The notes: generated by a model not told the origin, from the sequence alone. A stretch of 63,568 bases of DNA from CAYGZL01 sp964354345 (GCA_964354345.1 CAYGZL010000086.1:1-63568), one strand, 5' to 3'; counted from the stretch's first letter, positions 18,086 to 28,368 are shown. Numbers and translations are program-made.

Positions 18086-20707
18086 TTATGGTTCAGTTAT
18101 ACCAGGAGTTTCGTAAATTTTAACGGCGTCTTGCTGAAAAGCAACGCGTAAATAACGAGATAATTTAACCTCATTCAGGCCTGACGGACAGGAACCAGGG
18201 TTGGGAATATATGTGGTACGTTCGAGGTCAGCGACGAATATATAACGAATCTGGTATTGATCAATGACAGCCTTGGTATCTTCCCAATTCTTCGAACAGT
18301 ACAACCGTTCGACATCTGCTTGTCGAGTTCCCATCTCAAGGCCACCCCCACGCCACTGCCTTTCATGACCCATCCAACCCAACACAGCCGGCTGTCCGGA
18401 GAGCATGGATACCCGGGCATAATTCGTATAGCTACCGCCGGTAGGGCTGACGGCTTCAGCTATTACACCTGGTGGAGCAGATTGCAGCCAATGGATTGCT
18501 GCCATCTCGTCTGAGGATTGCTGTAATAGATAAGCTGTCCCATCCAGGGTCCAGGTTTTAGGGGCTGCAAAACCGTTCGTTTTACTCCATAACCCGAAGA
18601 TTGGGTATACCAGGCTGGCAGCCAAAAGAAAAACGAGACCGATCCGGAAAATTACTGCCCAGGCTTTGTGTAGTTGAAGGAGTAATAAACCACAGATATA
18701 AGCAGCCACAATGCCCCAGATCAGCCAGGTCTGGAAATAAAACTTGAAGATGGTATTAATGCGATAGCCGAACTGGTCGCGCAGGTAGAAGAAGTCGGGT
18801 CCTAAAACAAGCAGGGTTCCTGCCAGGATTAATAAAAGGCTGAATAGATCAACTGGGGCAACGGTGGTATTTGCTCGTTCTGGTTCTTTTCTTTCTCCAC
18901 CCCTTAGCACCAAGCCGGTTGTGAATGCCAGGATCAAACCAAGCGTAATCCAGCTACCCGGGTTGGTCAAACGGCGTTTAAGCGACTCAATAATTAAGTC
19001 GCGAATATTCGGCGCGCTGACTGTGGATAGATATAGCTGACCGAGTTGGGGTAAAAGGCTAATGGCGATAGCTAGGAGGAGCATAAGCGCCAGCAGAATG
19101 AACAATATCCCCAGGCTGATTTTATAGCCGTATTGGAAGGCCACCCGGTTACCGTGAGGCCGCCAAAGGTAAGCCAGGTAAACCAGGATCGGAAGGAGCA
19201 GAGGGGCAAACATGACCCATAAGTGGGCTCCACGTGTAAAGTACAACATACTTGGCAATGGACCGCCTGCTTGCGAAGAAAATCCCAGGTAAAACGGCAG
19301 GTAGAGTAAAATGCCAGTCATCCCGAGGGCCAGGCCTAAACTAACAAAATCTTTGAATACCTGCCCCCAGGTGTTGAGGGCAGATGATTCAGGGAATCGT
19401 ATGGCTTCTTCTGCTCTATCCAACCGATTTTTAAACGCATATACAACCGCGAACAACGCAACACCTACCGGGAAATCCCAGGTGTTCAGAAAAGCCATCC
19501 CACCCAGGATGATGGCGCTCAGCCAGAAATACGTCGGAGCCATTAGAATAACGAATTTTACCTTTAGCAATCCTTGCATTGCTCCTGCGGCGCCTCCCAG
19601 AAACAAGTTGAGCGCTAATGCCAGCACCAGGAGAACAAAAGGCATGGCCAATACGTGCGGATGTAAATCAGAAAGCAGGAAAGAGAAGAAGGGAAACTCG
19701 TTGATAATCTCCTTGACACCCCACGTAAAGTCATAATCTTGAACCACCCGCGACGCCCGCCACCACCACCAAAAACGAGTTGGGATCCAACTCAATGGGC
19801 TTTCAGGAGGAAGATTGAGATCCTTGATATCGAGCCAACCCCAGAAAGTAGAGCTGAGTTGGCCAGCGGCATTCCTGCTCCAGAACAACCCCCGGGTAGC
19901 TAACATGTGGAGAAAGCCTTCCAGGTTACTCACCAGGATGATAAACAGGGGTCCAAATAGAGCTAACCATCCCACCGTTATTTTATGAGAAAGAACACCG
20001 CTGTTGTTTAGTTCACCAGTAGACGCATCGCTATGACTGCTTCCGGATTCAGGCTTGTCTGCAACAAAGCGAACCGTTTTAGATAAACGGGAGCGTAGCA
20101 GGTTATAAACTAACCCATAAGCGCCCAGCATGCATAGAGAAAAAATCAGGGCGATCCCAAGGTTGAAGGCGATACTACCCGGAGTACCGCACAACTTGGC
20201 CAGCATCGCAATCATTACATAACCAAAGTAATAATAAGAAATTGCATATCCTGAGAGCCATGGATCATGGGGTGGGAAGGTGGTCGAATGAAGGATGGCA
20301 TTAATAAAAGCCAGCTCCATCGGCTTTTCTGTGCCCACAATTTCAGGGTTGGCTGAACGAATAATAGAAAATCCAGCAAAAGCGAGCAGGAATAATATTT
20401 CAATGCCAAAGATGAGACCTTTGTGTGTAGCCAGCCAGGAACGAATCTCCGCCAAACCGCCATTACGCAGGGAAATTGCACTTAATCCCCCCACTAATAT
20501 TAAAGACAGCAGTATACTACCTGGTTCATTCCTTAAGATCCCAAGAGAAGTAAGTAACCAGAACCCATAACCCCATAAAAGTAAACCAAGCGTCCGGCTG
20601 AAGGTGTAACCCCTGTCTGTCAACGCCGGGAACAGCCGGTAAATGAGAGGGAAGGTCAACCAGCCGACCAGGAACAGAAGGATGTACCAGTATATCCAGT
20701 ACGGCAA
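18086..20707 (-). CDS. DUF2298 / Chlor_Arch_YYY membrane protein
   Basis: 873 aa and very hydrophobic. The family signature YYYFG is in GYAISYYYFGYVMIA, preceded by the AFINAILHSTTFPPHDPW block. Another block is ELIND-like EFPFFSFLLSDLHPHVLAMPF. A soluble C-terminal part (about 730-870) contains LSGQPAVLGWMGHERQWRGG. The family is scattered among Chloroflexota and Archaea and has no established function; the layout suggests a GT-C-type enzyme. The start is TTG (20705-20707), with GGAG 9 bases upstream, 3 bases after the stop of the paralogous YYY gene. No in-frame ATG lies nearby. Confidence 0.85.
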   Translation of the reverse strand: MPYWIYWYILLFLVGWLTFPLIYRLFPALTDRGYTFSRTLGLLLWGYGFWLLTSLGILRNEPGSILLSLILVGGLSAISLRNGGLAEIRSWLATHKGLIFGIEILFLLAFAGFSIIRSANPEIVGTEKPMELAFINAILHSTTFPPHDPWLSGYAISYYYFGYVMIAMLAKLCGTPGSIAFNLGIALIFSLCMLGAYGLVYNLLRSRLSKTVRFVADKPESGSSHSDASTGELNNSGVLSHKITVGWLALFGPLFIILVSNLEGFLHMLATRGLFWSRNAAGQLSSTFWGWLDIKDLNLPPESPLSWIPTRFWWWWRASRVVQDYDFTWGVKEIINEFPFFSFLLSDLHPHVLAMPFVLLVLALALNLFLGGAAGAMQGLLKVKFVILMAPTYFWLSAIILGGMAFLNTWDFPVGVALFAVVYAFKNRLDRAEEAIRFPESSALNTWGQVFKDFVSLGLALGMTGILLYLPFYLGFSSQAGGPLPSMLYFTRGAHLWVMFAPLLLPILVYLAYLWRPHGNRVAFQYGYKISLGILFILLALMLLLAIAISLLPQLGQLYLSTVSAPNIRDLIIESLKRRLTNPGSWITLGLILAFTTGLVLRGGERKEPERANTTVAPVDLFSLLLILAGTLLVLGPDFFYLRDQFGYRINTIFKFYFQTWLIWGIVAAYICGLLLLQLHKAWAVIFRIGLVFLLAASLVYPIFGLWSKTNGFAAPKTWTLDGTAYLLQQSSDEMAAIHWLQSAPPGVIAEAVSPTGGSYTNYARVSMLSGQPAVLGWMGHERQWRGGGLEMGTRQADVERLYCSKNWEDTKAVIDQYQIRYIFVADLERTTYIPNPGSCPSGLNEVKLSRYLRVAFQQDAVKIYETPGITEP

Positions 20708-20710
20708 AAT

Positions 20711-23641
20711 TTATTTCTCCAGGGTTTGATAAATGACTGTCTTGCCGTCTCGATAGATCTCGCGCCACAGGGTATCTACGCTCGCCTCAAATTTCCCTAG
20801 ACCCGGTCCTGGATATACATTGCGTTCGAGTTGGCCTAGAATGATGTACTGCACATGGTACTTGCGTAAGAAAGCTTCGGCGGTAGTGATGTCGGTTGTA
20901 TTATAGAAATCATTGATTTCGTTGATGCGATCGCTGACTAACGAGCCTGGCAACAGAGCGCGCTGTTGTTGCTGGTGCCATTCCCAACCTACCACACTGG
21001 GGAGTCCCGTATAGATCGAAAACCTCGATCCCCAGCGATACAGATCACGCAGATTAGCTTCGACAATTACAGGCGAGCCAATCACATTATCTTGCATCCA
21101 GCGGATTGCGCGATAATCTTCGCTGAGATCCATCATACCCTTCCAATCATAAGAAGCATACGCCATGTATGTCATCCCATCGAGGGTGTGAGGCGCTTCG
21201 GTCACCATTCGGTCCAGAACTTTGCCCCGCGTGGCTGTTATCGGGTATAGCGCTGCACCGAATACCAAAAGGATCAATGCGATACTCCAGGTATTGCGGG
21301 AACGTGGCGACCAGGCAGAAATGGAATTAAATAACCAGCTCAATGCTGCAGCCGCGCTGACAGCAAAGAGTGTCCAGGCCTGCAGGTAAAATTTAAACAC
21401 CATATTCATGCGGGCTACATCGCCGCGTAACACAGCGACTTCAACGAGCAAGGTCATTGCCAACCCGGTACCCACCAGAAAAAGGATGAGGCGCTTGGCA
21501 GGCGATTGGTTTGGACGCAGGATCAGTACCCCTGCCCAGGCCGCGAATGGCAGCGCCAGAAATGCTACAGTGACACCCCGACCGGGCATCGCCGTAAGCC
21601 AGCGCAAGAGGCCTTGATTACCCGACGGATCAGGCATGTTAGGAATTTTCACTCCCAAGATCAACATGATAGTGAATAGAAGCACAACGATGCTCCATAT
21701 CCAGTTTTTATAGGGAGTGAGTTTACGCAAGGCAGACAGTGGGGTCTTCGCCATCCAATCGATCGTCTCCCAGGCCATCCAGGAGGCGATGATAAACAAA
21801 AACAATCCCCAATGTCCCAGGTAAGAAAAGAGCGGGGTGCGTTGACCGGTCCACGGATCTATGTTGTTGTAGCCCTGACCATACCACTTCGCATAGGGTT
21901 GGTACAGGATGTAAGATAAACCGACCAGGAGGACGATGCCAGATAAACCAACCAGGAAATCCCGAATCCTGGAGTCAATCTTTATCCTCCTCAGCAGTTT
22001 TTGTTGTGGATCAGACGGATAATGATTCGCCCAAAGCGAGTATCCCACCGCTACCACTCCCAGCGCCAGGTAAGGATAAAAGTCCCAGGTGTTGGTAGGG
22101 CGCAGCGCGCCGATGGCTAATCCACCGATTAAAAAACCGATTGCTCCGTTGATCCAATTCCTCCAGCGCCCACGGGCTAAGACTACCGAGGTGATAAAAC
22201 CCAGCGCCAGCAGAGCGATCGGCATGGCAAACAGATGAGCATGGGGATCGCCGTATAAGAAGGTGAAGAAGGGGAATTCTGTGATCGGTTCGACATCGCC
22301 AGGTGGTACGGGTATCGCACGGCTGGGATTCCAGTACCAATCGGCCAGGCCGTACGGCAGTTGCTGACCGGTAAGCGCTCGTTCAAAACCTTGTACTACC
22401 CAACCCACGCGGGTTACCAGCGTACCATTATCAATATTGCCATTCGGAGCTGCTAATTTCTGAAAACCTTGGAAGATCATCCCAACGGTTCCCAAATTAC
22501 CGAGTACAGCCATTAACAAGGCGGCAGCGATACCCGCTAACCATGGCGACGAACGGACCACGTTGGTGGATATCTTGGTTTCAGTATCGGGTTCGCCAGA
22601 GGCTTGTGCTTGGCTTGCGCGACTTCCCTGATAGATATTCCAGGCGATAGAGAACGCCCCCATGGCAATCAGACTGAAGATAGTCGGCAGGATCAGGTTA
22701 TATGCGAAGGAGGGAACAATTCCCAACCATTTGACCAGCACGCCGACAAAAACAAAACCATAATAATAATAATTGAGATACCCGCCCGCATACCAGGGAT
22801 CATAAGGTGGAAAAGTCGTGCTTTTCAGGACGGCATTGAAGTACGCGAAATCCATAGGTTTCTCGCCGCCCTTCCATTGGTGCCATAGATCGGGATTGCC
22901 AAAACGGATCAATAACGCCGCCACGAAGAATACCAAAAGGATGCCTTCAATGATCAAGTAATATTTACGCCGTTCTCGCCATTCCCGAAGTAACTCGGCG
23001 CGTTGTATGTATGCCAGGGAACCTCCGGTGAGTAGGATTAATCCAAGGACAACCGTGATGGTTGGTCGCGTGAAAGTACCGCCCAAGGATCCAGTGATCC
23101 AGACGAGATAAGATAGAATTAAGAGGCCGGCTGTGCGCGCCAATGGATAACCGCCATCCTTCAAGCCGGGTAAGGCAGCACGCAGGATGGGATAAACTGC
23201 TAATCCAAGCAGACCCAGGCTGAGATACCATAATATAACACCCAGTATTTCGTAACGATTTTGGAGCGCAGTGGGGTTAAAGTACTCCGACCAGGTGCCT
23301 CCTTGCTGCTGGCGTTCCCATTGTTCGGTTGGAAGCATCAAGTCGGAGGTATTGGAGCTGTCTGAAGCAGAGAACACCAAGTTGAAATTCGTTAGAAAGG
23401 TTGTTGATGCAATTCGGATGGCATGAATCAGGTTTGAAGAGTCGAGAATGTTGGTAACAGACGCTGAAGCATATGGGATTGTCTTGAGGGAGCTTGCATT
23501 CGGGCGCAGGTCAGAATCTTGATCCCGGAACATATTGTTGGATCGCAGGTAGATCGCTGCGCCCAGGATGATAATCAGAACGGCAGTAAAAAGGCATACC
23601 AGGTGAAAGGTGCGTAAATTGGAAGAAGGTTTTTTGCTCAT
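20711..23641 (-). CDS. DUF2298 / Chlor_Arch_YYY membrane protein (longer paralogue)
   Basis: 976 aa, tandem paralogue of the next gene. An extra N-terminal TM and about 100 residues precede the conserved part. Family blocks: FAYFNAVLKSTTFPPYDPWYAGG, YYYYG in LNYYYYGFVFVG, EFPFFTFLYGDPHAHLFAMP, RPTNTWDFYPYLA. The C-terminal soluble region has YTGLPSVVGWEWHQQQQR, parallel to the paralogue's GQPAVLGWMGHERQ. Conserved Asp/His in the YGDPHAHLFAMP block would face outward and are candidate catalytic or metal ligands (inference). Its ATG overlaps the upstream GT39 stop as ATGA, showing tight coupling. Confidence 0.87.
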   Translation of the reverse strand: MSKKPSSNLRTFHLVCLFTAVLIIILGAAIYLRSNNMFRDQDSDLRPNASSLKTIPYASASVTNILDSSNLIHAIRIASTTFLTNFNLVFSASDSSNTSDLMLPTEQWERQQQGGTWSEYFNPTALQNRYEILGVILWYLSLGLLGLAVYPILRAALPGLKDGGYPLARTAGLLILSYLVWITGSLGGTFTRPTITVVLGLILLTGGSLAYIQRAELLREWRERRKYYLIIEGILLVFFVAALLIRFGNPDLWHQWKGGEKPMDFAYFNAVLKSTTFPPYDPWYAGGYLNYYYYGFVFVGVLVKWLGIVPSFAYNLILPTIFSLIAMGAFSIAWNIYQGSRASQAQASGEPDTETKISTNVVRSSPWLAGIAAALLMAVLGNLGTVGMIFQGFQKLAAPNGNIDNGTLVTRVGWVVQGFERALTGQQLPYGLADWYWNPSRAIPVPPGDVEPITEFPFFTFLYGDPHAHLFAMPIALLALGFITSVVLARGRWRNWINGAIGFLIGGLAIGALRPTNTWDFYPYLALGVVAVGYSLWANHYPSDPQQKLLRRIKIDSRIRDFLVGLSGIVLLVGLSYILYQPYAKWYGQGYNNIDPWTGQRTPLFSYLGHWGLFLFIIASWMAWETIDWMAKTPLSALRKLTPYKNWIWSIVVLLFTIMLILGVKIPNMPDPSGNQGLLRWLTAMPGRGVTVAFLALPFAAWAGVLILRPNQSPAKRLILFLVGTGLAMTLLVEVAVLRGDVARMNMVFKFYLQAWTLFAVSAAAALSWLFNSISAWSPRSRNTWSIALILLVFGAALYPITATRGKVLDRMVTEAPHTLDGMTYMAYASYDWKGMMDLSEDYRAIRWMQDNVIGSPVIVEANLRDLYRWGSRFSIYTGLPSVVGWEWHQQQQRALLPGSLVSDRINEINDFYNTTDITTAEAFLRKYHVQYIILGQLERNVYPGPGLGKFEASVDTLWREIYRDGKTVIYQTLEK

Positions 23642-25812
23642 TGCTCTGGCTGTTGTTCATCAGGGAGTGCGATGTAGATCAGGAAATCTTTCCCTGGGGT
23701 ATTGGAAACATAATTATTTTGCCAACCAACTGGAAACTTCGCTTTCAAAGAATTTAGGGATTCCTGATCCTCGGGTTTCAGGATGAATAACTTTGGTTTT
23801 GAGTCGAAAGGGATATTTCCTATATTTTCTTTCGATAATTCCGGATTGCGATCTGAAATGCCAGCTTGCATTCCTACGAGACGGATATCTACCCAGTAGG
23901 GATAGCCAATAATCCAAATATTGCGCGTATTGCCTGTCATTTCTGTAAAGCTGCGCGCAACCTGGCTAATCTCCGAGCTATTCCAGGCAGACAGACGGTA
24001 TTGCTCAGCATACTGGCGAAATACCAGGTTATAACTCTGCAGGATTTGAAGCAAGAAAAGCGCAACTGCGACCGCCAAGGCGATGCGAGTCCCTGATTCA
24101 GCGCCTAGCCGTTTTTCCAGGCTGGTCATAAAACCATCTAAAGAAGTTGCGATTATCAGAAAAACCGGTACCAGTGCTCCACCTGTCCGGAACAAGTTTG
24201 GATTTTCGGCTGGCGCGGCCAGGTTCAGGATCGAGGGTAGCAGCAGAAGCAAGATGGACAGGCAAAGGAAAAGATCCAGCCAGTGATGCTGACGGATGTA
24301 GCGGATCAATATAAAAAGAAAACCAACCCAAAAAAGCCCGGCGCTTACAATTTCCAGGGCAGGTCGGAAGGGTATTGAGAGAGTCCAGACTTCTCCATTG
24401 GACCAAGAGAACATGGTCAAGGCACGGCCCAGGTTTTGTAAGAAAATCTGCACAGCTGGACCAGGCAGCGGTGTATCCAGGCTATTCATTCCTGTTAGTG
24501 AACGCAGGATCAGGTTTCCTGGACCAGCTACCGTATAACGGAGCAAGGGAAGGATGAGCACCGAGGCCAGAAGCATTGCCAGGAGACTCGACCAGAACAT
24601 TTGGCGTCGATTTTCTTTAACCTTCTCGTGAAGAAGATACAAACCTGCTCCTAACATGAGAACCAGGGGTAGGATGTAACTTGCTCCATAGCCATAAAAT
24701 CCCAAACCCAGACACAAACCAGCCAGGATGAAATAATTCCGTCCACCCGTCCGTGTGCCATGGATGAAAAAATACAACATAGCCGCGGTTGAAAGTATAT
24801 AGAAAGGTTGACGGAGACCAATACGGGAAACGACATTCGGCCAGTAGGCGACTCCAGCCAATAGAACTGCCAGTAAACCAATCCGCCGGCTACCAAGTTC
24901 TTTGCCCAGGAGATATAAAAACGGTAAAGCCAGGAATCCGATCAGCGCGGAGACCAGTTTCAAGGTTGTAAAATCTACATCAAGCTGAAAGTACTTATGC
25001 AGTGCGGCAGCAAGATATAAATCCAGACCCTCTCGCCCTCCGTTGCCCGGGAAGTAAATCGCAGTCTCGCCGTTGATAAGCCGGGAGATATCCAGAATAT
25101 TTTCGGCATGCTCGCTGGTCATCTCCAGCGGTACCTGGGAGAGCTGATAAAAACGGAAACAAGCGACTAAGACAAAAACAACCAGGAGTACCACCCTCCA
25201 GCGGGAGGCCAAACTGCGCAGACTGGCTAAGGAAAGAGTCGTTTTCAGTCTTTCAACTAACCTATGACGGTTTGGAATTGGCGCCCGGCACGCGCTGGCG
25301 ATTAATACGAGGCTGCTGACCAGGCAGATCAGGTTAAAATAAGTAAACCGATTTCCACCTGAAGTGATGAACGCTAATAACGCCAGAAGCAGTCCGCCTA
25401 TAAACGCGGGCGCTCGAATCACCAGCGGTTCAACGAATAATTGCTGGGCTGGTAGCGGCTCCAATGACCAATCGTTACGCAGATTCGACCAGGCTGCCCA
25501 AACTAGCGCCAGTAGATAAATCACCAGTCCAATCTTCCAGGTGCGATCCGGCTGTGGCTCCAACGCGCGCTGTGCCAGTAAAGCCAGGGTTAAAGCCAGC
25601 ATGGGGCGCCAGGGCCAGTCACTTGCTTTGGGTAGAGTCCAGGAGCGTGTCCTTTTGTGAACTTCCTGTGGGTTAATAACAACAGGTAATTCAGAGTGTG
25701 GTTCAGTCGCCTGGCTCTCTTCCGGCTGTGGTTCAGGCTGCAAGGTTACCGGAGGATATTTCCAGGGCAGCAGCTTAGATTTAAGATAATCGAGAACGCT
25801 GGGTTCTTCCAT
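23638..25812 (-). CDS. GT39-type (ArnT/PMT-like) membrane glycosyltransferase
   Basis: About 724 aa from the preferred ATG at 25810-25812; an upstream in-frame start at 25875 would overlap the methyltransferase gene. The N-terminal cytosolic arm (about 75 residues, Pro/Glu-rich) is followed by two to five TM segments. Then comes a GT-C core whose first outer loop reads VPLEMTSEHAENILDISRLI, followed by NGGREGLDLYLAAAL, as in PMT_2 proteins. It likely transfers a sugar from a polyprenyl-phosphate donor to lipid or protein. It is coupled by ATGA to the YYY gene downstream. Donor and acceptor are unknown. Confidence 0.8.
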   Translation of the reverse strand: MEEPSVLDYLKSKLLPWKYPPVTLQPEPQPEESQATEPHSELPVVINPQEVHKRTRSWTLPKASDWPWRPMLALTLALLAQRALEPQPDRTWKIGLVIYLLALVWAAWSNLRNDWSLEPLPAQQLFVEPLVIRAPAFIGGLLLALLAFITSGGNRFTYFNLICLVSSLVLIASACRAPIPNRHRLVERLKTTLSLASLRSLASRWRVVLLVVFVLVACFRFYQLSQVPLEMTSEHAENILDISRLINGETAIYFPGNGGREGLDLYLAAALHKYFQLDVDFTTLKLVSALIGFLALPFLYLLGKELGSRRIGLLAVLLAGVAYWPNVVSRIGLRQPFYILSTAAMLYFFIHGTRTGGRNYFILAGLCLGLGFYGYGASYILPLVLMLGAGLYLLHEKVKENRRQMFWSSLLAMLLASVLILPLLRYTVAGPGNLILRSLTGMNSLDTPLPGPAVQIFLQNLGRALTMFSWSNGEVWTLSIPFRPALEIVSAGLFWVGFLFILIRYIRQHHWLDLFLCLSILLLLLPSILNLAAPAENPNLFRTGGALVPVFLIIATSLDGFMTSLEKRLGAESGTRIALAVAVALFLLQILQSYNLVFRQYAEQYRLSAWNSSEISQVARSFTEMTGNTRNIWIIGYPYWVDIRLVGMQAGISDRNPELSKENIGNIPFDSKPKLFILKPEDQESLNSLKAKFPVGWQNNYVSNTPGKDFLIYIALPDEQQPEQ

Positions 25813-25826
25813 AAATAATGCTAATT

Positions 25827-26660
25827 CTACCTCTTCCGCCGGGCAATATAAAAAGTACACACACCATCTTCGCATACAGCGGGAGCATCATAATAGGGCT
25901 GTAATCTCTGGTAAATCCACCGTAATATTCTAGAGCTGGCTGTGTGTTCTGGAACCCACTTGCCGGTTAGCTTGCGATGGATCAGATAAGGCAGGCCAAA
26001 GTAATGACCCCACTCTGCCACGGCCAAAGCTTTTGGTGAAAAATAGTGCCACCACCGTTCAACCTGGAAACCATTGCGTTCCAGACGTTCTAACCAGACT
26101 TCGGGTGGGTCGCTGTGGTAATGGCGTGAGATCCGGTTAAATAAACGCCGGTAAAGGTTGCCTGCTGGACGTAGATGGGCGCGGTCAAGGAAACGACCAA
26201 TGGATAGGCTGTCCAGAAAATTTTGGTTTGGGCAACAAAAAGCAAATGTAGCACCCGGTTTTAACACACGCCAGACCTCTCTTATAACCTCATCCAGGGA
26301 GGGAATATGTTCAAGGACCGAGTTACTGATCGCGCTGGAAAAGTATTCTTTTGGAAAGGGGATATGGCTGCCTTTAGCTTGAACGAGATGGCGGTATGCG
26401 CCCCAGTGGGCAGCTTCGCGGATGGGACCACTCCACGGATCCAGTCCGATATCCAGGAGATGATCAAAGGTTAAGCTGGCAAAGTGGCCATCTCCACAGC
26501 CTAGGTCTAGCACTGGACCGGGCAAGTCAATATCACGATAGAACCTTGCTTCTACTGAGCGCATTAACGCCCGAAAATATGGCAGGCTACGGATGTGCAA
26601 CCAGAGAAAATCTTTTTCGGGAGTGTGAGGGGAGATCTGGTTTGAAGTCGTTTCGGACAT
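25827..26660 (-). CDS. Class I SAM-dependent methyltransferase
   Basis: 277 aa. Motif I VLDLGCGDGHFA and the post-motifs SAISNSVLEHIPSLDEVIREVWRVLKPGATF mark a Methyltransf_11-type enzyme. The C-terminal half resembles those of sugar- or lipid-modifying methyltransferases found in glycan clusters. It lies between hddA (23-base gap) and the GT39 gene, which suggests methylation of a glycan or its lipid carrier (inference). Confidence 0.85.
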   Translation of the reverse strand: MSETTSNQISPHTPEKDFLWLHIRSLPYFRALMRSVEARFYRDIDLPGPVLDLGCGDGHFASLTFDHLLDIGLDPWSGPIREAAHWGAYRHLVQAKGSHIPFPKEYFSSAISNSVLEHIPSLDEVIREVWRVLKPGATFAFCCPNQNFLDSLSIGRFLDRAHLRPAGNLYRRLFNRISRHYHSDPPEVWLERLERNGFQVERWWHYFSPKALAVAEWGHYFGLPYLIHRKLTGKWVPEHTASSRILRWIYQRLQPYYDAPAVCEDGVCTFYIARRKR

Positions 26661-26683
26661 TGGATGTGAATAATAATTTTTGG

Positions 26684-27760
26684 CTAGGATTGATCTGATC
26701 CATCCAGGTTTGGATTGTCAATGATGTGAGCCAGGTCAGTTTCCCAGGTTTGTAACCCATGGTGTTCGAAGCTAAAATTAACCAGTAGCGCGCCCATCGC
26801 TTCCAGTCGTTCATTTATCGCAGGTTGGGTTTCGTAGGGACAGTACAGGAACATATACCCTCCCCCACCCGCGCCGCTGATCTTGCCTCCTAAAGCGCCA
26901 AACCGCCGGGCTTCTTCATATATACGATCGATATGCGGTGTGCTGATGGGAGTGGCCATTTTCTTCTTGTTCATCCACGATTCATGGAGCAGTGCGCCAA
27001 AATCTTCCAACCGGCCTTGCATGAGAGCATTTTTAGTCTCAATCGTTAGACGTTTTATTTCATCCATCGCCTGCACGACTTCGTTCTTTTTTTGGACAAA
27101 TCCCTTAGTTTGGGCATCAATGATATGCGCTGACATGCGTGTGCCGCCGGTATAAAAAAGCATCAGACCATAATGCAGTTCATTCAGCACATCATTGGGG
27201 ATCTGCAGAGGATTGACAATTACCCGGTCGCCATAGAATTCCATGAAATTAAACCCACCAAAGGCAGCCGCATACTGGTCTTGCCGTCCGCCCTTAATGC
27301 CCAGGTCAATGCGCTCGATTTGATATGCTAGCGAGGCAATTTCGTGAGCTGTCATGGGCAGGTGAAGCCATTGGCTAAATACACCGATGATCGCTACCAC
27401 CACGGCTGAGGAAGATCCCAGGCCTGAGCCCGGAGGGGCATCGGTATGCAAGTATAAATCGAAACCGCTGCCAGCCTGGTTGAGTTGGGGGTTGTTTAGT
27501 CTGCGAATCGTCGCTTTTACCAGGTCAAGTTGGCCATTATACACCAGAGGTTGATCAAGATCGAACTTGGCGATGGTATGGTAATCTAACGATTTGATGG
27601 TAATGGCTCGATCGTCTGTGAGGCGCAGTGAGGCGTAGGCATACTTGTCTACAGTTGCGTTCAAGATCAACCCGCCTCGCTCATCGGCATAAGGCGAGAC
27701 ATCGGTGCCGCCCCCGGCAAAGCTGATCCGGAGAGGAGCTTTGGCGCGGTAGATTCTCAT
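26684..27760 (-). CDS. hddA: D-glycero-alpha-D-manno-heptose 7-phosphate kinase
   Basis: 358 aa from the ATG at 27758-27760, which overlaps the gmhA TGA as ATGA. GHMP kinase: the N-terminus KAPLRISFAGGGTDVSPYAD is diagnostic of the HddA group. The ATP loop is PPGSGLGSSSAVVVA, and KISGAGGGGYMF is the C-terminal GHMP motif. It phosphorylates the heptose 7-phosphate at C1. With gmhA and hddC next to it, it forms the GDP-D-glycero-alpha-D-manno-heptose route. The phosphatase GmhB is not in the window. Confidence 0.88.
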   Translation of the reverse strand: MRIYRAKAPLRISFAGGGTDVSPYADERGGLILNATVDKYAYASLRLTDDRAITIKSLDYHTIAKFDLDQPLVYNGQLDLVKATIRRLNNPQLNQAGSGFDLYLHTDAPPGSGLGSSSAVVVAIIGVFSQWLHLPMTAHEIASLAYQIERIDLGIKGGRQDQYAAAFGGFNFMEFYGDRVIVNPLQIPNDVLNELHYGLMLFYTGGTRMSAHIIDAQTKGFVQKKNEVVQAMDEIKRLTIETKNALMQGRLEDFGALLHESWMNKKKMATPISTPHIDRIYEEARRFGALGGKISGAGGGGYMFLYCPYETQPAINERLEAMGALLVNFSFEHHGLQTWETDLAHIIDNPNLDGSDQS

Positions 27761-28368
27761 GGTTGCACCGCGGCGTTGGATAACAGAATGGCCTGTTCGA
27801 TCATATCGCACAGAATGTGGATGATGACGGTATGCGCCTCCTGGATGCGAGGAGTAGCTTTGGATGGTACAGCGATCACCAAATCAGCTATGCTGGCGAC
27901 CCCGCTGTCATCTTCCCCGATCAATGCTACCGTGAGAGCCCCTTTTTCGTGTGCGGTTTTTAAGGCCTCCAGGACATTGACTGAGTGCCCACTGGTGCTG
28001 ATCCCAATAACAACATCCCCTGGTTGAGCGAAGGCGAAAACCGGTCGAACGAATACTTGATCGAAGCCCATATCGTTGCCAATCGCTGTCAGTGCTGAGG
28101 TGTCGGTCGTTAGAGCCAGGGCAGGTAGGGGTTGGCGATCTCGCCGGTAATGACCGACTAATTCAGCCGCAAAGTGCTGTGCATCTGCGGCAGAACCGCC
28201 ATTACCGAAGATCAATATTTTCTTACCCGACACCATTGTATTCGCTAATAACCGGCCAACCTCAAGAACAGCCTCGCAACAATGAGTTGCCATATCATTC
28301 AACAGGTCAGCAGAGGCAGTAAATTCAGAAATCACAAATTGCATGATCGGATTATCTGGGTTCGTCAT
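27757..28368 (-). CDS. gmhA: Phosphoheptose (sedoheptulose 7-phosphate) isomerase
   Basis: 203 aa. SIS domain with FGNGGSAADAQHFAAELVGHY, the classic GmhA signature, and ISTSGHSVNVLEAL. It converts sedoheptulose 7-phosphate to D-glycero-D-manno-heptose 7-phosphate. The ATG at 28366-28368 overlaps the hddC stop as TGATG; a TTG one codon upstream is less likely. The C-terminus overlaps hddA as ATGA. The three genes are translationally linked. Confidence 0.93.
   Translation of the reverse strand: MTNPDNPIMQFVISEFTASADLLNDMATHCCEAVLEVGRLLANTMVSGKKILIFGNGGSAADAQHFAAELVGHYRRDRQPLPALALTTDTSALTAIGNDMGFDQVFVRPVFAFAQPGDVVIGISTSGHSVNVLEALKTAHEKGALTVALIGEDDSGVASIADLVIAVPSKATPRIQEAHTVIIHILCDMIEQAILLSNAAVQP

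Noticed and set aside
25813..25875. Upstream start for the GT39-like gene
   Set aside because: Would overlap the methyltransferase coding end and adds an unconserved-looking leader; the ATG at 25812 is cleaner.
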